Shown here piece after piece: positions 8,112-16,884 of a DNA stretch of 64,000 nucleotides; positions within the stretch are counted from its first letter, which is position 1, and each line of letters starts with the position of its first letter. The notes under the pieces are model-generated. The model was not told where the DNA came from. It made no database searches and was given only the letters and a program-made list of their open reading frames with translations. The position numbers were made by a program, and so were the translations under genes. This DNA is from DATGMS01 sp040905145 (lineage in GTDB: Bacteria > Bacteroidota > Bacteroidia > Cytophagales > Cyclobacteriaceae). The stretch is taken from assembly GCA_040905145.1 (NCBI GenBank), contig JBBDSC010000165.1:1-64000 (forward strand). Direction: 5' to 3'.

Positions 8112-9453
8112 ATCGTTCATTTGGGGAATAACCATCAGGATCCTACTGATGTTACTGAGCCAATTTATGGCATTGTACCTGCACCTGTACCATGATTCGG
8201 CTTTGGGATTGTTGGCATTTGGGTCCCTATTGGCTTTCCAGATTTTTGAATTGATCAAGTACAATCAAAAAACCAATGAGAAAATAACCCGTTTCCTTGA
8301 ATCCATTCAATACTCCGACTTTTCCACTTCCTTTACCACTGATAGTAAATTGGGTGGTTCCTATAAGGAACTAAACCGGTCTTTTAACAAGGTCATCGGT
8401 GAATTCAAAAAGACCCGGGCAGAAAAAGAAGAACAAGCGCTTTTCCTTCAAATCATTATCCAGCATATCAATACCGGCATCATTTCCTATGATGATCAAG
8501 GGAAAATAGGGCTGGTAAACAACGCGGCAAAACACCTGCTTCAAATTCCCCAATTTAAGGACATCAATGATTTGGGCAAGCTTTCGGAAGATCTCCTCCA
8601 AAGGGTTTTAAAATTAAAAACCGGCCAAGCCCTGTCACTCAAACTCAATAATTCCTTACACCTCAACGTCCGCTCTACCGAAATGAAAATGGGAGGGAAA
8701 AAATGGGTTTTATTATCCCTACAGGATATCAGTGCAGCACTAAAGCAAAATGAACTGGATGCTTGGCAGAACCTCACCAAAGTGCTGCGGCATGAAATCA
8801 TGAATTCCATCGCACCAATAGCCACTTTGGTAAGTTCTTTAAAGACCGTTTTGAAAGAAGATGTTATGGAGCAAAACGGCAATTATATCATTGAAAAGGA
8901 AGGCCATTCTGACCTGAAGGAAGGACTGGAGACCATAGAAAGTAGAAGTAACGGATTGGTTGAATTTGTCAATGCCTACCGTGACTATACCAGCATCCCT
9001 CAGCCTGTCGTATCAGACTTTAAGGTAGGCCATTTATTGGAGGACATCAGCACGCTACTCAGGGAAGATCTGGGGAAGGACCAAATTAAAACCAAAATAG
9101 AAATCCATCCCCCGGACATCAGTATCAGGGGCGACAGAGAACAGATTCAAATGATTCTGATCAACTTGCTCAAAAATGCTAAAGAGGCCATAACCCAGGC
9201 CAAGGACAAAACAATTTTTATTAAATCAGGGATCAGCCTGGACCAATATAAATATATTCAAGTGGTGGATAAAGGACCGGGGATTCCACCCAATGCCCTC
9301 GAAGATATTTTTGTTCCCTTTTATACCACCAAAAAAAACGGCAGCGGCATAGGCCTTGCCATATCCCGCCAGATCATGAACATGCATAAGGGAAGCCTGC
9401 ATGTCCACTCTATTCCAAACAAGCAAACAACATTTACCTTAAGGTTTGAATAA
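8101..9453 (+). CDS. sensor histidine kinase, NtrY/PAS-like
   Basis: A 450-residue kinase partner of the preceding response regulator. The ATG at 8101 overlaps the regulator's end by 11 bases; a TTG three codons earlier (8092) is an alternative. Two N-terminal membrane helices (about residues 5-27 and 32-52) have almost no periplasmic loop, so sensing is probably intramembrane or cytoplasmic. A linker and PAS-like domain (about 115-210) follow. The phosphoacceptor His231 sits in VLRHEIMNS, and the ATPase domain has an N-box (NLLKNAKEA), DKGPGIP and GSGIGLAI. The order is typical of NtrY-like kinases paired with NtrC-type regulators. Confidence 0.92.
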   Translation: MGYKSFIWGITIRILLMLLSQFMALYLHLYHDSALGLLAFGSLLAFQIFELIKYNQKTNEKITRFLESIQYSDFSTSFTTDSKLGGSYKELNRSFNKVIGEFKKTRAEKEEQALFLQIIIQHINTGIISYDDQGKIGLVNNAAKHLLQIPQFKDINDLGKLSEDLLQRVLKLKTGQALSLKLNNSLHLNVRSTEMKMGGKKWVLLSLQDISAALKQNELDAWQNLTKVLRHEIMNSIAPIATLVSSLKTVLKEDVMEQNGNYIIEKEGHSDLKEGLETIESRSNGLVEFVNAYRDYTSIPQPVVSDFKVGHLLEDISTLLREDLGKDQIKTKIEIHPPDISIRGDREQIQMILINLLKNAKEAITQAKDKTIFIKSGISLDQYKYIQVVDKGPGIPPNALEDIFVPFYTTKKNGSGIGLAISRQIMNMHKGSLHVHSIPNKQTTFTLRFE

Positions 9454-9523
9454 CTTCCACAATAAGGTAAATTAGGTGGATCAATTTTATCCCTGCAACA
9501 GCACTGTTAACTACCTTTATACT

Positions 9524-9540
9524 AAAAGAGCTATCTTTTT
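9524..9540 (+). terminator. weak hairpin between convergent genes
   Basis: AAAAGA-GCTA-TCTTTT followed by more Ts and As, between the kinase (plus) and the esterase (minus, whose stop it touches). Six A/T-rich base pairs make it a weak, possibly bidirectional, terminator. Confidence 0.35.
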
Positions 9541-10738
9541 ATTCTTCGCTTTTCTGGAAGTGGAAATCCGCAAATTTTATAAAGTTGCTCCAATCATAAT
9601 CGGTAAGATTGTGCTTTCCCTCACGAATATGATATCCCATAGGTGAATTAATAATGGGCGTATTGGTAGGGGGAAGTTCGGAGGGAAGAGAAGAACGCAG
9701 ATCATATAGGTTATACACGGGTTCTGCTTCTTTCATCGCCAGAAAAGTACCCTTGGGATCAGCCCACAAATCCAAAGAGGCACTGGTAACATACACAGGT
9801 CTGGGAGCTATCAATCCAATAAGCATATGTTGATCAACTGGTAAGTCCTTTTCTTTATCATTATATTTTTTATAATTTTCATTAAACCAATGAGGAAATG
9901 AGGTATTAATGATTTCTACGGTTTCACCAAACCAACGCCTGGACAATGCAGCGCCCGTGTTACCAGAATTATTGGAAACGCAAATGGCAAATCTTGGATC
10001 TTCTGCAGCGGCCCACAAAGAAGCTTTTCCTCCTCTGGAATGGCCCACTAACACTACTTTGGAAGCATCTATATCATCATTCTTTTCAAAATAATCCATA
10101 ATTCGGCTTGCTGCCCAGCCCCAGGCACCAATTGCTTTCATCCCATTATCCTTTTGAAGTTGCTCCGGGTATAAATTTAAAACCCCTTGAGCATACGTAT
10201 CTTTATTATCCGGAGCCGCATCATCCACCTGAAAAGCGGCAACAGCGTAATCGGCATTGATCACTATTTCTGCTGGCCAAAATCCGCTTATGGTATCCCG
10301 CAAAGGTGCGGTATTTCTTTCACTGCGGTTGTTTATTAATAGGAAAGCTGGCACCGGCCCTTTTCTTTTTGAAGGAACAAATAAGACCAAATTAATTTGA
10401 ACCGATTCCTGATCCTTAAAAACCTCAATTTGTACTTCTTTCATATGAGCCTTCCCATCCATAACCTTTTCATTGGAATTAAGGACCGAGAATTCCAGTT
10501 TATCGAAATTTTGGGGCATCTGCCCGTACACCTCATTTTCAAAAAGAGTTAATATTTGAGGTCTGCGAACATTTTCCCAGACCTTCACTGTTTCAACCCT
10601 TTTACCGTCCTCTGTTTTTAAAATATTGGGCAAAGTATAAGTTCCCACTTTATCTTCATCATAATTAACTATCCTCTCCTGGGCAAAGGATGCAGGAAAG
10701 GTAAAAGCCAGCAAAAAACCTAAACAGATATATCTCAT
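9539..10738 (-). CDS. CE15-type 4-O-methyl-glucuronoyl methylesterase
   Basis: A 399-residue secreted alpha/beta hydrolase with a signal peptide (cleavage near Ala19-Gln20). Features of bacterial CE15 esterases are clear: nucleophile motif GHSRGGKASLWAAA with Ser234, then NNSGNTGAALSRR, FPHWF, LPVDQHMLIGLIAPRPVY and the C-terminal GYHIREGKHNLT with probable catalytic His376. The acidic member is not certain; Asp323 in LDLWADP is one candidate. CE15 enzymes cut ester links between lignin alcohols and glucuronic acid on xylan. The Cys-Ser-Arg form of fungal enzymes is replaced by His-Ser-Arg, as in bacterial relatives. Length is normal. The lipoprotein gene 256 bp upstream has the same orientation and may be functionally linked. 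Confidence 0.88.
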   Translation of the reverse strand: MRYICLGFLLAFTFPASFAQERIVNYDEDKVGTYTLPNILKTEDGKRVETVKVWENVRRPQILTLFENEVYGQMPQNFDKLEFSVLNSNEKVMDGKAHMKEVQIEVFKDQESVQINLVLFVPSKRKGPVPAFLLINNRSERNTAPLRDTISGFWPAEIVINADYAVAAFQVDDAAPDNKDTYAQGVLNLYPEQLQKDNGMKAIGAWGWAASRIMDYFEKNDDIDASKVVLVGHSRGGKASLWAAAEDPRFAICVSNNSGNTGAALSRRWFGETVEIINTSFPHWFNENYKKYNDKEKDLPVDQHMLIGLIAPRPVYVTSASLDLWADPKGTFLAMKEAEPVYNLYDLRSSLPSELPPTNTPIINSPMGYHIREGKHNLTDYDWSNFIKFADFHFQKSEE

Positions 10739-10821
10739 CGCATTGGGGAATAAATTTTACCTATGTTTCGAAGTTAATTGTTCTAATTGGGAAAAAGGGA
10801 AATGTAGTCTGATATTTATAT

Positions 10822-10870
10822 GGTATGTGGTATTGTTTATGGCACAATGTACAAAGTACGAGGTACATTG
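10822..10870. repeat. heptad array, GGTATGT then GTACAAA units
   Basis: 7-mers GGTATGT, GGTATTG, TTTATGG, then GTACAAA, GTACGAG, GTACATT. A small frame of 65 codons covering this segment (10743-10940) has no protein character and is rejected as a gene. The second half is nearly complementary to the array at 16817-16865. Confidence 0.65.
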
Positions 10871-10964
10871 TTATGGTGACTGGTGTCACGTCGTGAATTT
10901 AGACGTTTTCCACTTAATATTTTTTCCGTTCAAGCCCTAAAGCTGCCAGCTGGGGAAACATTAC

Positions 10965-10988
10965 AATAAATGGCTTTGGCCATTTATT
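10965..10988 (-). terminator. perfect hairpin just after the unknown lipoprotein gene
   Basis: Ten-base perfect arms (AATAAATGGC / GCCATTTATT) around a four-base loop, starting six bases past the minus-strand stop at 10995. The U-tract is poor, so it may act as a terminator or as a 3'-end stabilising hairpin. Confidence 0.5.
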
Positions 10989-10994
10989 CATAAG

Positions 10995-11903
10995 TTACTT
11001 TTCCGGTTTTGTATTGGATATCTTGTCCCATTTCTCCCATTCTTCCGGTGGCTTTTCTTCATAGGTCGATCTCTTGCCATGGTGCTGGATCAATCCTATC
11101 GTCAGCTTTTCCTTCTTCTCTTTAGGGACATCCAAAGATACCATCAGGCTGGCTATTGATATTATCCTGGCATGCTCGCGTCCGTAGTTAGGCCCGTTTT
11201 CATTGGGAACCAGTTGCTGTTGTGACCAGCTCATAAGATGATCAATCCAGGGACGTTGGAAATATCGCTCGAACTCCTCCCATGAAGGCACTTCCCCAGC
11301 GGGAGCCAGCTTTGGCAGCAAATCCCATTTTATATTTTTGGCCTGGAAAAATTGTTTTGATGTTCCCACATAAGGAGGACGGAAGGCATCTTTGGGTGGG
11401 ATATCCTTTACACAGGTCAGTACCGCCGCAGCTTTCATTACTGTTTCGGATGTAATTTCATTGCCCCACATGATATTTTTGGCGAAATTGTCTACCGGAA
11501 GGGAAGTATTGCTGATGGATGAAATAAGGGAAAGATCGGGATCTAATTCCAGCGGGAATTCAATGATGTCGGTCTCGCTGAATCCGGCTGCTCGGGAATC
11601 ATAACTTTGTTTATTGCCGACTTTATGCACGATCATAGAACCGTTGCGCAGGGTGGTATCTTCTTTTAAGCTGGTATCATTCCAACGGTTTACTTTAAGG
11701 TCCAATTTCTCCTTTGACACAGATCCTGGAGCCGGTGTAACCCTTGCAATGGTTACCGGGCCTTGGACCCACCAGTCCCCGGTAATGAACTGTCCTGTTC
11801 TGGCAGGTTTATCAAATGTCCAGGTAATGCCGTACTGACTTACTTCGGTTCGATATGCTGTATCGGCAGCTTCATAAATCGGCTGATTTCTATTACAAGC
11901 CAT
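10995..11903 (-). CDS. unknown lipoprotein with F-x-GDWWV-x-GPV motif
   Basis: A 302-residue protein from the only in-frame ATG. I do not recognise a named family. The N-terminal region TFDKPARTGQFITGDWWVQG, followed by PVTI, resembles uncharacterised exported proteins I associate with Planctomycetes/Verrucomicrobia and polysaccharide-degrading Bacteroidota. The sequence begins MACNRNQ, and codons upstream in the same frame encode IIFFLLFLL directly before it, so a lipoprotein signal ending in LLMAC is clearly encoded but lacks an ATG. Either translation starts at an unusual codon (for example an ATT or ATA near 11925-11930), or the 5' end has a frameshift: an ATG at 11959 begins a hydrophobic-compatible frame that stops after ten codons. 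The C terminus is Lys/Glu-rich. Neighbours are a CE15 esterase and an M20 hydrolase. Confidence 0.6.
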   Translation of the reverse strand: MACNRNQPIYEAADTAYRTEVSQYGITWTFDKPARTGQFITGDWWVQGPVTIARVTPAPGSVSKEKLDLKVNRWNDTSLKEDTTLRNGSMIVHKVGNKQSYDSRAAGFSETDIIEFPLELDPDLSLISSISNTSLPVDNFAKNIMWGNEITSETVMKAAAVLTCVKDIPPKDAFRPPYVGTSKQFFQAKNIKWDLLPKLAPAGEVPSWEEFERYFQRPWIDHLMSWSQQQLVPNENGPNYGREHARIISIASLMVSLDVPKEKKEKLTIGLIQHHGKRSTYEEKPPEEWEKWDKISNTKPEK

Positions 11904-12001
11904 AAGCAGGAAGAGAAGAAAAAAAATTATATAGGTAACCCTATTTGGTAAAGATTCATTATGAAATTAATCAGTTACGCTTTATTTCCATTCTAATTTT
12001 T

Positions 12002-13288
12002 TTATTTATCTAAATAATCCACTGCCAGATGGCTTAGAGCCCTTACCCCCAGTATAAATCCGCTTTCATCCAGGTAAAAATCAGGCGTATGATGAGAGGC
12101 CGCCTCTTCGGGCTCAGTGTCTTTTGGCATCCCTCCCAGAAAAAAGAACAAACCCGGCTTTTCCCTTTGGTAAAAACTGAAATCCTCCGCACCGGTAATT
12201 GGATCATGAACCCAAAGGTTTTCCTCCCCGCTGACCTTTTGCAAAGTTGGAAGCATCATTTCGGTAAGGGATGGGTCATTGAAAGTGACAGGATAAGATT
12301 TTTTTATGTCCACTTCGGCCTTTGCCCCTGCACTTTCTGCTATGTTGCCTGCTATTTCACGGATTCTTTTATGCACCAATTCCTGTTGCTCATCACTATA
12401 GGTCCTGATGGTACCTATCATTTCCACCTGTTCTGGTATTATATTGGACCTTATTCCGCCATGTATGGAGCCCACGGTGACGACAGCAGGGATTTCTGTG
12501 ATATTTACATTCCGGCTTACTATGGTCTGCAAACCCATTACAATCTGAGAAGCAGTCACAATGGGATCTACAGAAGACCAAGGATAAGCACCATGTGCTT
12601 GTTTGCCATTGATTTCGATTCTCAAATTGTCCACCGCTGCCATAGCCGGTCCAGACCGGTACTTGATGGTACCAACAGGTGTCTGGGAATTGATATGAAG
12701 CCCGAAAATGGCATCCACATCTTCCATTATCCCTTCTTCCACCATTTGCTTGGCTCCCCAGGTGGTAGCATCGGTATCTTCCAAGCCTTCTTCTGCTGGC
12801 TGAAAAATAAATTTAACCGTTCCTTTCAGGTCATCCTTGACCACTGTAAGTATTTCTGCTACCCCCATTAAAATGGCCATGTGGGAATCGTGACCACAAG
12901 CATGCATCACACCAGTTTCCTGGCCATTGTAGGTGGTTTTAACAGTGGATTTGAAGGGCACATCCGTTCTTTCGGTCACAGGCAAGGCATCCATATCCGC
13001 TCTCAAAGCAACAGTGGGGCCTGATTTTCCCCCTTTCAAAATCCCAACCACTCCTGTTACTGCCACCCCTTCCTGCACTTCCATGCCAAGTGATTTTAAA
13101 TGGGCAGCAATAATCCCAGCTGTCCTGACCTCTTCATTGCCCAATTCGGGATGCTGGTGAAAATCCCTTCTCCATTCTATTACTTTTTGCTCAATTTCCT
13201 TGGCCTCTTTATCCAAGACAGGTTTCAGATTGGCTTGCCCAAAGACAGTGGTGGAAGCAAAAAGGAGAAGAAATACAGTATACTTCAT
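12002..13288 (-). CDS. secreted M20D amidohydrolase
   Basis: A 428-residue zinc amidohydrolase of the aminoacylase-1/HipO (M20D) group, with a signal peptide (cleavage near FGQA, residues 16-19). Metal-site motifs are present: HACGHDSH (129-136), PAEEG (164-168), GLHIN near 195-200 and the C-terminal GAEDFSFYQ. The inserted dimerisation domain lies between. Relatives remove acyl groups from N-acyl amino acids or cleave small amide substrates. The signal peptide suggests a periplasmic or outer-membrane location and a scavenging role. The substrate is not predictable. It is a single gene with its own 5' region. Confidence 0.88.
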   Translation of the reverse strand: MKYTVFLLLFASTTVFGQANLKPVLDKEAKEIEQKVIEWRRDFHQHPELGNEEVRTAGIIAAHLKSLGMEVQEGVAVTGVVGILKGGKSGPTVALRADMDALPVTERTDVPFKSTVKTTYNGQETGVMHACGHDSHMAILMGVAEILTVVKDDLKGTVKFIFQPAEEGLEDTDATTWGAKQMVEEGIMEDVDAIFGLHINSQTPVGTIKYRSGPAMAAVDNLRIEINGKQAHGAYPWSSVDPIVTASQIVMGLQTIVSRNVNITEIPAVVTVGSIHGGIRSNIIPEQVEMIGTIRTYSDEQQELVHKRIREIAGNIAESAGAKAEVDIKKSYPVTFNDPSLTEMMLPTLQKVSGEENLWVHDPITGAEDFSFYQREKPGLFFFLGGMPKDTEPEEAASHHTPDFYLDESGFILGVRALSHLAVDYLDK

Positions 13289-13480
13289 CAGTTAATTTAT
13301 TTTATTATTGATCAATAAGAGGCATAAAACAACTGTTGTTTTTCCCTCTGCTAAATTTGCCCTTAATGTAATAAAGAAACGGCAAAGTCTAATAATGGAT
13401 TGCCATGTCATTTGTTCAGACCATCACTAAAATTGACTATATTTATATACAAGCTTTATAAATTTTCGTAAACCAGTAAT

Positions 13481-13690
13481 ATGGATTCCTTAATAATAGA
13501 CAGGTCTAAAAGATGGACAATGGAGGATTATCTTCAATTGGAAGAGGAGGTGAAATGTGAAATCTTAAATGGTGAATTGATTATGACTCCTGCTCCATTG
13601 TTATCCCATCAGAGAACAGCTGGCCTGCTCTATCAAAAATTGGCGTCATTTATTAACATTTGTGAAAGCGACTGGCTCATAGTGTCTTTC
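13481..13690 (+). pseudogene. truncated Uma2 (DUF820) nuclease-fold protein
   Basis: The first 65 or so codons match the Uma2 family N terminus: TMEDYLQLEEE, ILNGELIMTPAP and SHQRTAGLLYQKL. After about residue 62 the similarity stops, and the open frame runs on to 13807 over unrelated sequence into the end of the convergent GH3 gene. Uma2 proteins are about 190 residues, and the PD-(D/E)xK catalytic part lies in the missing portion. The break near 13670-13690 looks like a deletion or replacement rather than a single frameshift. Coordinates cover only the recognisable portion. Confidence 0.65.
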
Positions 13691-13785
13691 ACAACAACTG
13701 AATATACCATCATAATTTTATTCCAACATTCCACTATTCCATTTTGTACAAAAGGAGGTAAACCCCTGTCATCCAACCTCCTCCA

Positions 13786-16749
13786 TCACTCCTTCAAAGC
13801 CTGGTAAACCACCTCCAGCACATCGGTACGGGTATTCAGCTGGTACAGTTTCCGGTTCTCCCTCGTAGGATTGACCCTGTTGGAAAGAAAAATATATACG
13901 AGCTTATTTTCCGGATCAATCCAGGTATAGGTTCCCGTGAAGCCTGAATGGCCAAAACTTGTCTCTGGGGCGCTGGCCGCCGCATTCCCGTTGTGATCCC
14001 CTGGTTTGGAAGGTCGGTCAAAGCCCAAGGCACGGTAATTTCCAGGGCAAAATTGGCATTTGCTGAATTGGTTGACGGTGTTCCCCTTAATCAATACCTC
14101 TCCGGCATATTGGCCATCATTGAGGTACATTTGCATTAATTTAGCCAGGTCGTTGGCGTTACCAAACAGACCGGCATGCCCACTGATCCCCCCCAACATG
14201 GCGGCCCCTTCATCGTGTACCGTTCCGTACAACAATTGATGCCTGTATGAACTGTCATATTCTGTTGGTACTATCCTTTCCAGTTCATATTTCAGGTAAG
14301 GATTAAAGGTGAGGGTACTTGCCCCCAAGGGATCATAAAAATTTTCATCCAGATAATTCACAAAGACTTCTCCTGTAATTTCCTCCACTACCTTAGGGGC
14401 CAGAATAAAAGAAAGATCGCTGTAAACATAGCTTTTTTCAGGGCCCAAAGGGGATTTTATTATTTCCTGATATATCTTTTTGGCATAGTTGCGGTGAATG
14501 TACAAGTCATTGGCCACCTTGATGGGAAACCTTCTTGAGGAATCATTCTTCATGGTAAACCATCTGAAGGAACCGTTTTTCCTTACGGTTTCTTTCCAAA
14601 AAGGAATCCAGGATTGTAGCCTTGACTGATGGGTCAGAATATCCCGATAGAGCAGGTTTTCTTTGTCTGAGCCCTCAACCATGGGCAGGTAATCTCCCAA
14701 CGTCTTGTTTTCGTCAAACTTCCCTTCGCCCTTCAGTTTCATAAAAGCGGCCAGGGCAGTGCTTATTTTTGTCACCGAAGCCAAATCGTACAGATCCGCA
14801 TTTTGAACAGGCAACTCATTCTGATAAGTATGGTAGCCAAAAGATTTTTGGTAAAAAACTTTGCCGTCCCTGGCCACCAATACCTGTGCTCCGGGAATGG
14901 CTTTTTCCCTGATGGCCTTTCTCACCAAAGTTGTTATTTCTTTGAGGCTATCACTGGAGATCCCTACTCCCTCCGGTTCGGTATAAGCCAAACGATAGCC
15001 ACCAAAGGTATACAGTCCATCGCCGATTTTAAAATCTGAAGAGACGGTCACCGGAAGTTTCCCCCTGGCGCCTGTCCCTCCAAAAATTATCTGTGAAGCC
15101 ACATCCTGGGCCAGATCCGTTTCCTGATAAGCCGCCAACAATCCATGGGCGTCTTTGATACCTTCCAATTTGTCCAAACTGTACACATTCCCGAATACGC
15201 TTACAATGGTTGGAACAGTATGTACCAATTCTTTTAAGAATACATTCATTTCGGAGGTAATCCCAAAGTTCTTTGCACTGGCGCTTAGCCTTAAATTATG
15301 CACCCCTGCAATGACCAGATTATAATCATTAAGCTTTTCCTTTAGAGAAATCATTTCCATAAGGCTACTTTCTGCAGGCAGAAAAAATTGATCTGCTTCG
15401 ATATAACGGGAAAGCCCTTTTTGAAAGGCCGTTTCTTCTTCCGTCCCCATAGCCAAAAACGCTATTTTTTTCCCTGACAGGTCCTTTACCGGAAGTGAAT
15501 TGGCCTTATTCCTTAATAAAGTGACCGATGCTTGGGTCAGTTTTCTGTTGAGGTGTTGCGCATGGGGGTTATTTAAATCTTCGATCAGGTTTTCCGTTTC
15601 TATCGGATGCCATTGGTCCAGCCCCATCCAGGCTTTGGCAGCCAATACTTTTCTGACCCTATTGTCCACTTCTTCCTGGGGAATGTCTCCATTTTGAATG
15701 GCTTTTTTTACTTCTTCAATAGTGGTCTTGACATCCATGGTATTAAGAAGCATGTCATTACCGGCCAAAAGGGCTTTGACGTCCACTATTCCGGGTTCGT
15801 AATATTTGGCCACCCCTTGCATATTAAGTGCATCTGTAAAAACCAGCCCCTGAAAGCCCATCTCATTTTTCAATAGGTCGGTGACGATGGGCTTGGAAAG
15901 TGTGGAAGCCAGATGGGGTGTGTCATCCAGGGCCGGGATATTCATATGGGCCACCATTATGCTTCCCAAACCTTTTTTCATCAGCTCCCTGAAAGGATAC
16001 AGTTCCACTTCCTCCAACCTTTTTCTGGAAAAGTTGATCAGGGGAAGTCCATAATGGGAGTCCATCTCGGTGTCCCCGTGACCCGGAAAATGTTTGGCGT
16101 TGGCCAATACCCGCTCATCCTGCATCCCCTGGACATAAGCCAGGGCTTTTGAGGTAACATTATGCTTATCTTCCCCAAAAGACCGAAAACCGATAACAGG
16201 ATTGTTGGCGTTGTTGTTAATATCGACTACAGGGGCGAAATTGACGTTGATCCCCATACGCTTGCATTGACGGGCAATTTCCCGGCCCATTTCATAAATC
16301 AGGGATTCATCTGCAATGCCTCCCAACGCCATCTGATACGGAAACCGCACCGTGCTGTCCAAGCGCATGGCCAGGCCCCATTCGGCATCTATGGAGATCA
16401 TCAGCGGCACCTTGCTTTCCCCTTGAAAACGGTTGGTCATCCGGGCCTGCCTGACAGGACCACCCTGAAAAAATATCAGCCCTCCCACCTTATATTTTGT
16501 GATCAAATTGCTGATAGAATCCTCATGCACCTGACTTTTATTCGAATAAACAGGAATCATGATCAATTGGGCAATCCTTTCTTCCGGACTTAAGGTCTGG
16601 AAAACCGAATCTGCCCAATCGCTTTTTTCCTGTAAAAAAGGAATGTTCGACTTTTCCCTTTCCGCATCTTGTGCCAGACTGAAATTGAATATTCCCGCTA
16701 GGATAAGTATAAATCCGGAAATGGTGTAGCTTGAAATTATTTTTATCAT
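13786..16749 (-). CDS. GH3 beta-N-acetylhexosaminidase fused to serine beta-lactamase-like domain
   Basis: A 987-residue exported two-enzyme protein. After a signal peptide (to about Ala26) comes a GH3 domain of the NagZ type (about 45-400) with KHFPGHGDT (219-227), Asp230-Ser-His232 as the family's acid/base dyad, and Asp306 in FTDALNM as nucleophile. A GH3 C-terminal-like segment (about 400-575) leads to a class C beta-lactamase/penicillin-binding-type esterase domain (about 600-987) with Ser658-Val-Thr-Lys661, Tyr776-Ser-Asp and HSGFTGT (934-940). This fusion is known from many Bacteroidota. Both halves fit work on peptidoglycan: removal of GlcNAc and hydrolysis of an amide or ester on muropeptides. 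Beta-lactam resistance should not be assumed. Its 3' end is convergent with the Uma2 remnant. Confidence 0.92.
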   Translation of the reverse strand: MIKIISSYTISGFILILAGIFNFSLAQDAEREKSNIPFLQEKSDWADSVFQTLSPEERIAQLIMIPVYSNKSQVHEDSISNLITKYKVGGLIFFQGGPVRQARMTNRFQGESKVPLMISIDAEWGLAMRLDSTVRFPYQMALGGIADESLIYEMGREIARQCKRMGINVNFAPVVDINNNANNPVIGFRSFGEDKHNVTSKALAYVQGMQDERVLANAKHFPGHGDTEMDSHYGLPLINFSRKRLEEVELYPFRELMKKGLGSIMVAHMNIPALDDTPHLASTLSKPIVTDLLKNEMGFQGLVFTDALNMQGVAKYYEPGIVDVKALLAGNDMLLNTMDVKTTIEEVKKAIQNGDIPQEEVDNRVRKVLAAKAWMGLDQWHPIETENLIEDLNNPHAQHLNRKLTQASVTLLRNKANSLPVKDLSGKKIAFLAMGTEEETAFQKGLSRYIEADQFFLPAESSLMEMISLKEKLNDYNLVIAGVHNLRLSASAKNFGITSEMNVFLKELVHTVPTIVSVFGNVYSLDKLEGIKDAHGLLAAYQETDLAQDVASQIIFGGTGARGKLPVTVSSDFKIGDGLYTFGGYRLAYTEPEGVGISSDSLKEITTLVRKAIREKAIPGAQVLVARDGKVFYQKSFGYHTYQNELPVQNADLYDLASVTKISTALAAFMKLKGEGKFDENKTLGDYLPMVEGSDKENLLYRDILTHQSRLQSWIPFWKETVRKNGSFRWFTMKNDSSRRFPIKVANDLYIHRNYAKKIYQEIIKSPLGPEKSYVYSDLSFILAPKVVEEITGEVFVNYLDENFYDPLGASTLTFNPYLKYELERIVPTEYDSSYRHQLLYGTVHDEGAAMLGGISGHAGLFGNANDLAKLMQMYLNDGQYAGEVLIKGNTVNQFSKCQFCPGNYRALGFDRPSKPGDHNGNAAASAPETSFGHSGFTGTYTWIDPENKLVYIFLSNRVNPTRENRKLYQLNTRTDVLEVVYQALKE

Positions 16750-16816
16750 TGAATTATTTTCAAGGTGATTGTTTAGTCCCTTTTAAATCCACTTCGAGCT
16801 TCAATCTCCGGTCTTG

Positions 16817-16865
16817 GTACATTGTACTTTGTACCCTATACTAAATACTACATACTCTATACCGT
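16817..16865. repeat. heptad array, seven GTACNNN/ATACNNN units
   Basis: Seven uninterrupted 7-mers: GTACATT, GTACTTT, GTACCCT, ATACTAA, ATACTAC, ATACTCT, ATACCGT. This is the clearest array in the window; each unit is RTAC plus three variable bases. It fills much of the 135-bp gap between the GH3 fusion and EcsC genes. Confidence 0.8.
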
Positions 16866-16884
16866 TTATTCCCACCAAAATCCA

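Noticed and set aside
10859..10891. Short palindrome near GTGAC...GTCAC as an operator
   Set aside because: Five-base arms in a repeat-rich gap are too short to stand out from chance.
10743..10940. 65-codon open frame with many Cys and Trp
   Set aside because: Overlaps the heptad array; composition reflects the repeats and no conserved features are seen.
12089..12871. 260-codon plus-strand frame opposite the M20 gene
   Set aside because: Shadow of the M20 coding sequence; the M20 protein has full motifs and the opposite frame has none.
13786..16749. Beta-lactam resistance gene
   Set aside because: The beta-lactamase-like half is fused to a GH3 peptidoglycan hydrolase and has Tyr-Ser-Asp instead of the class C Tyr-x-Asn; an esterase or peptidase role is more likely.
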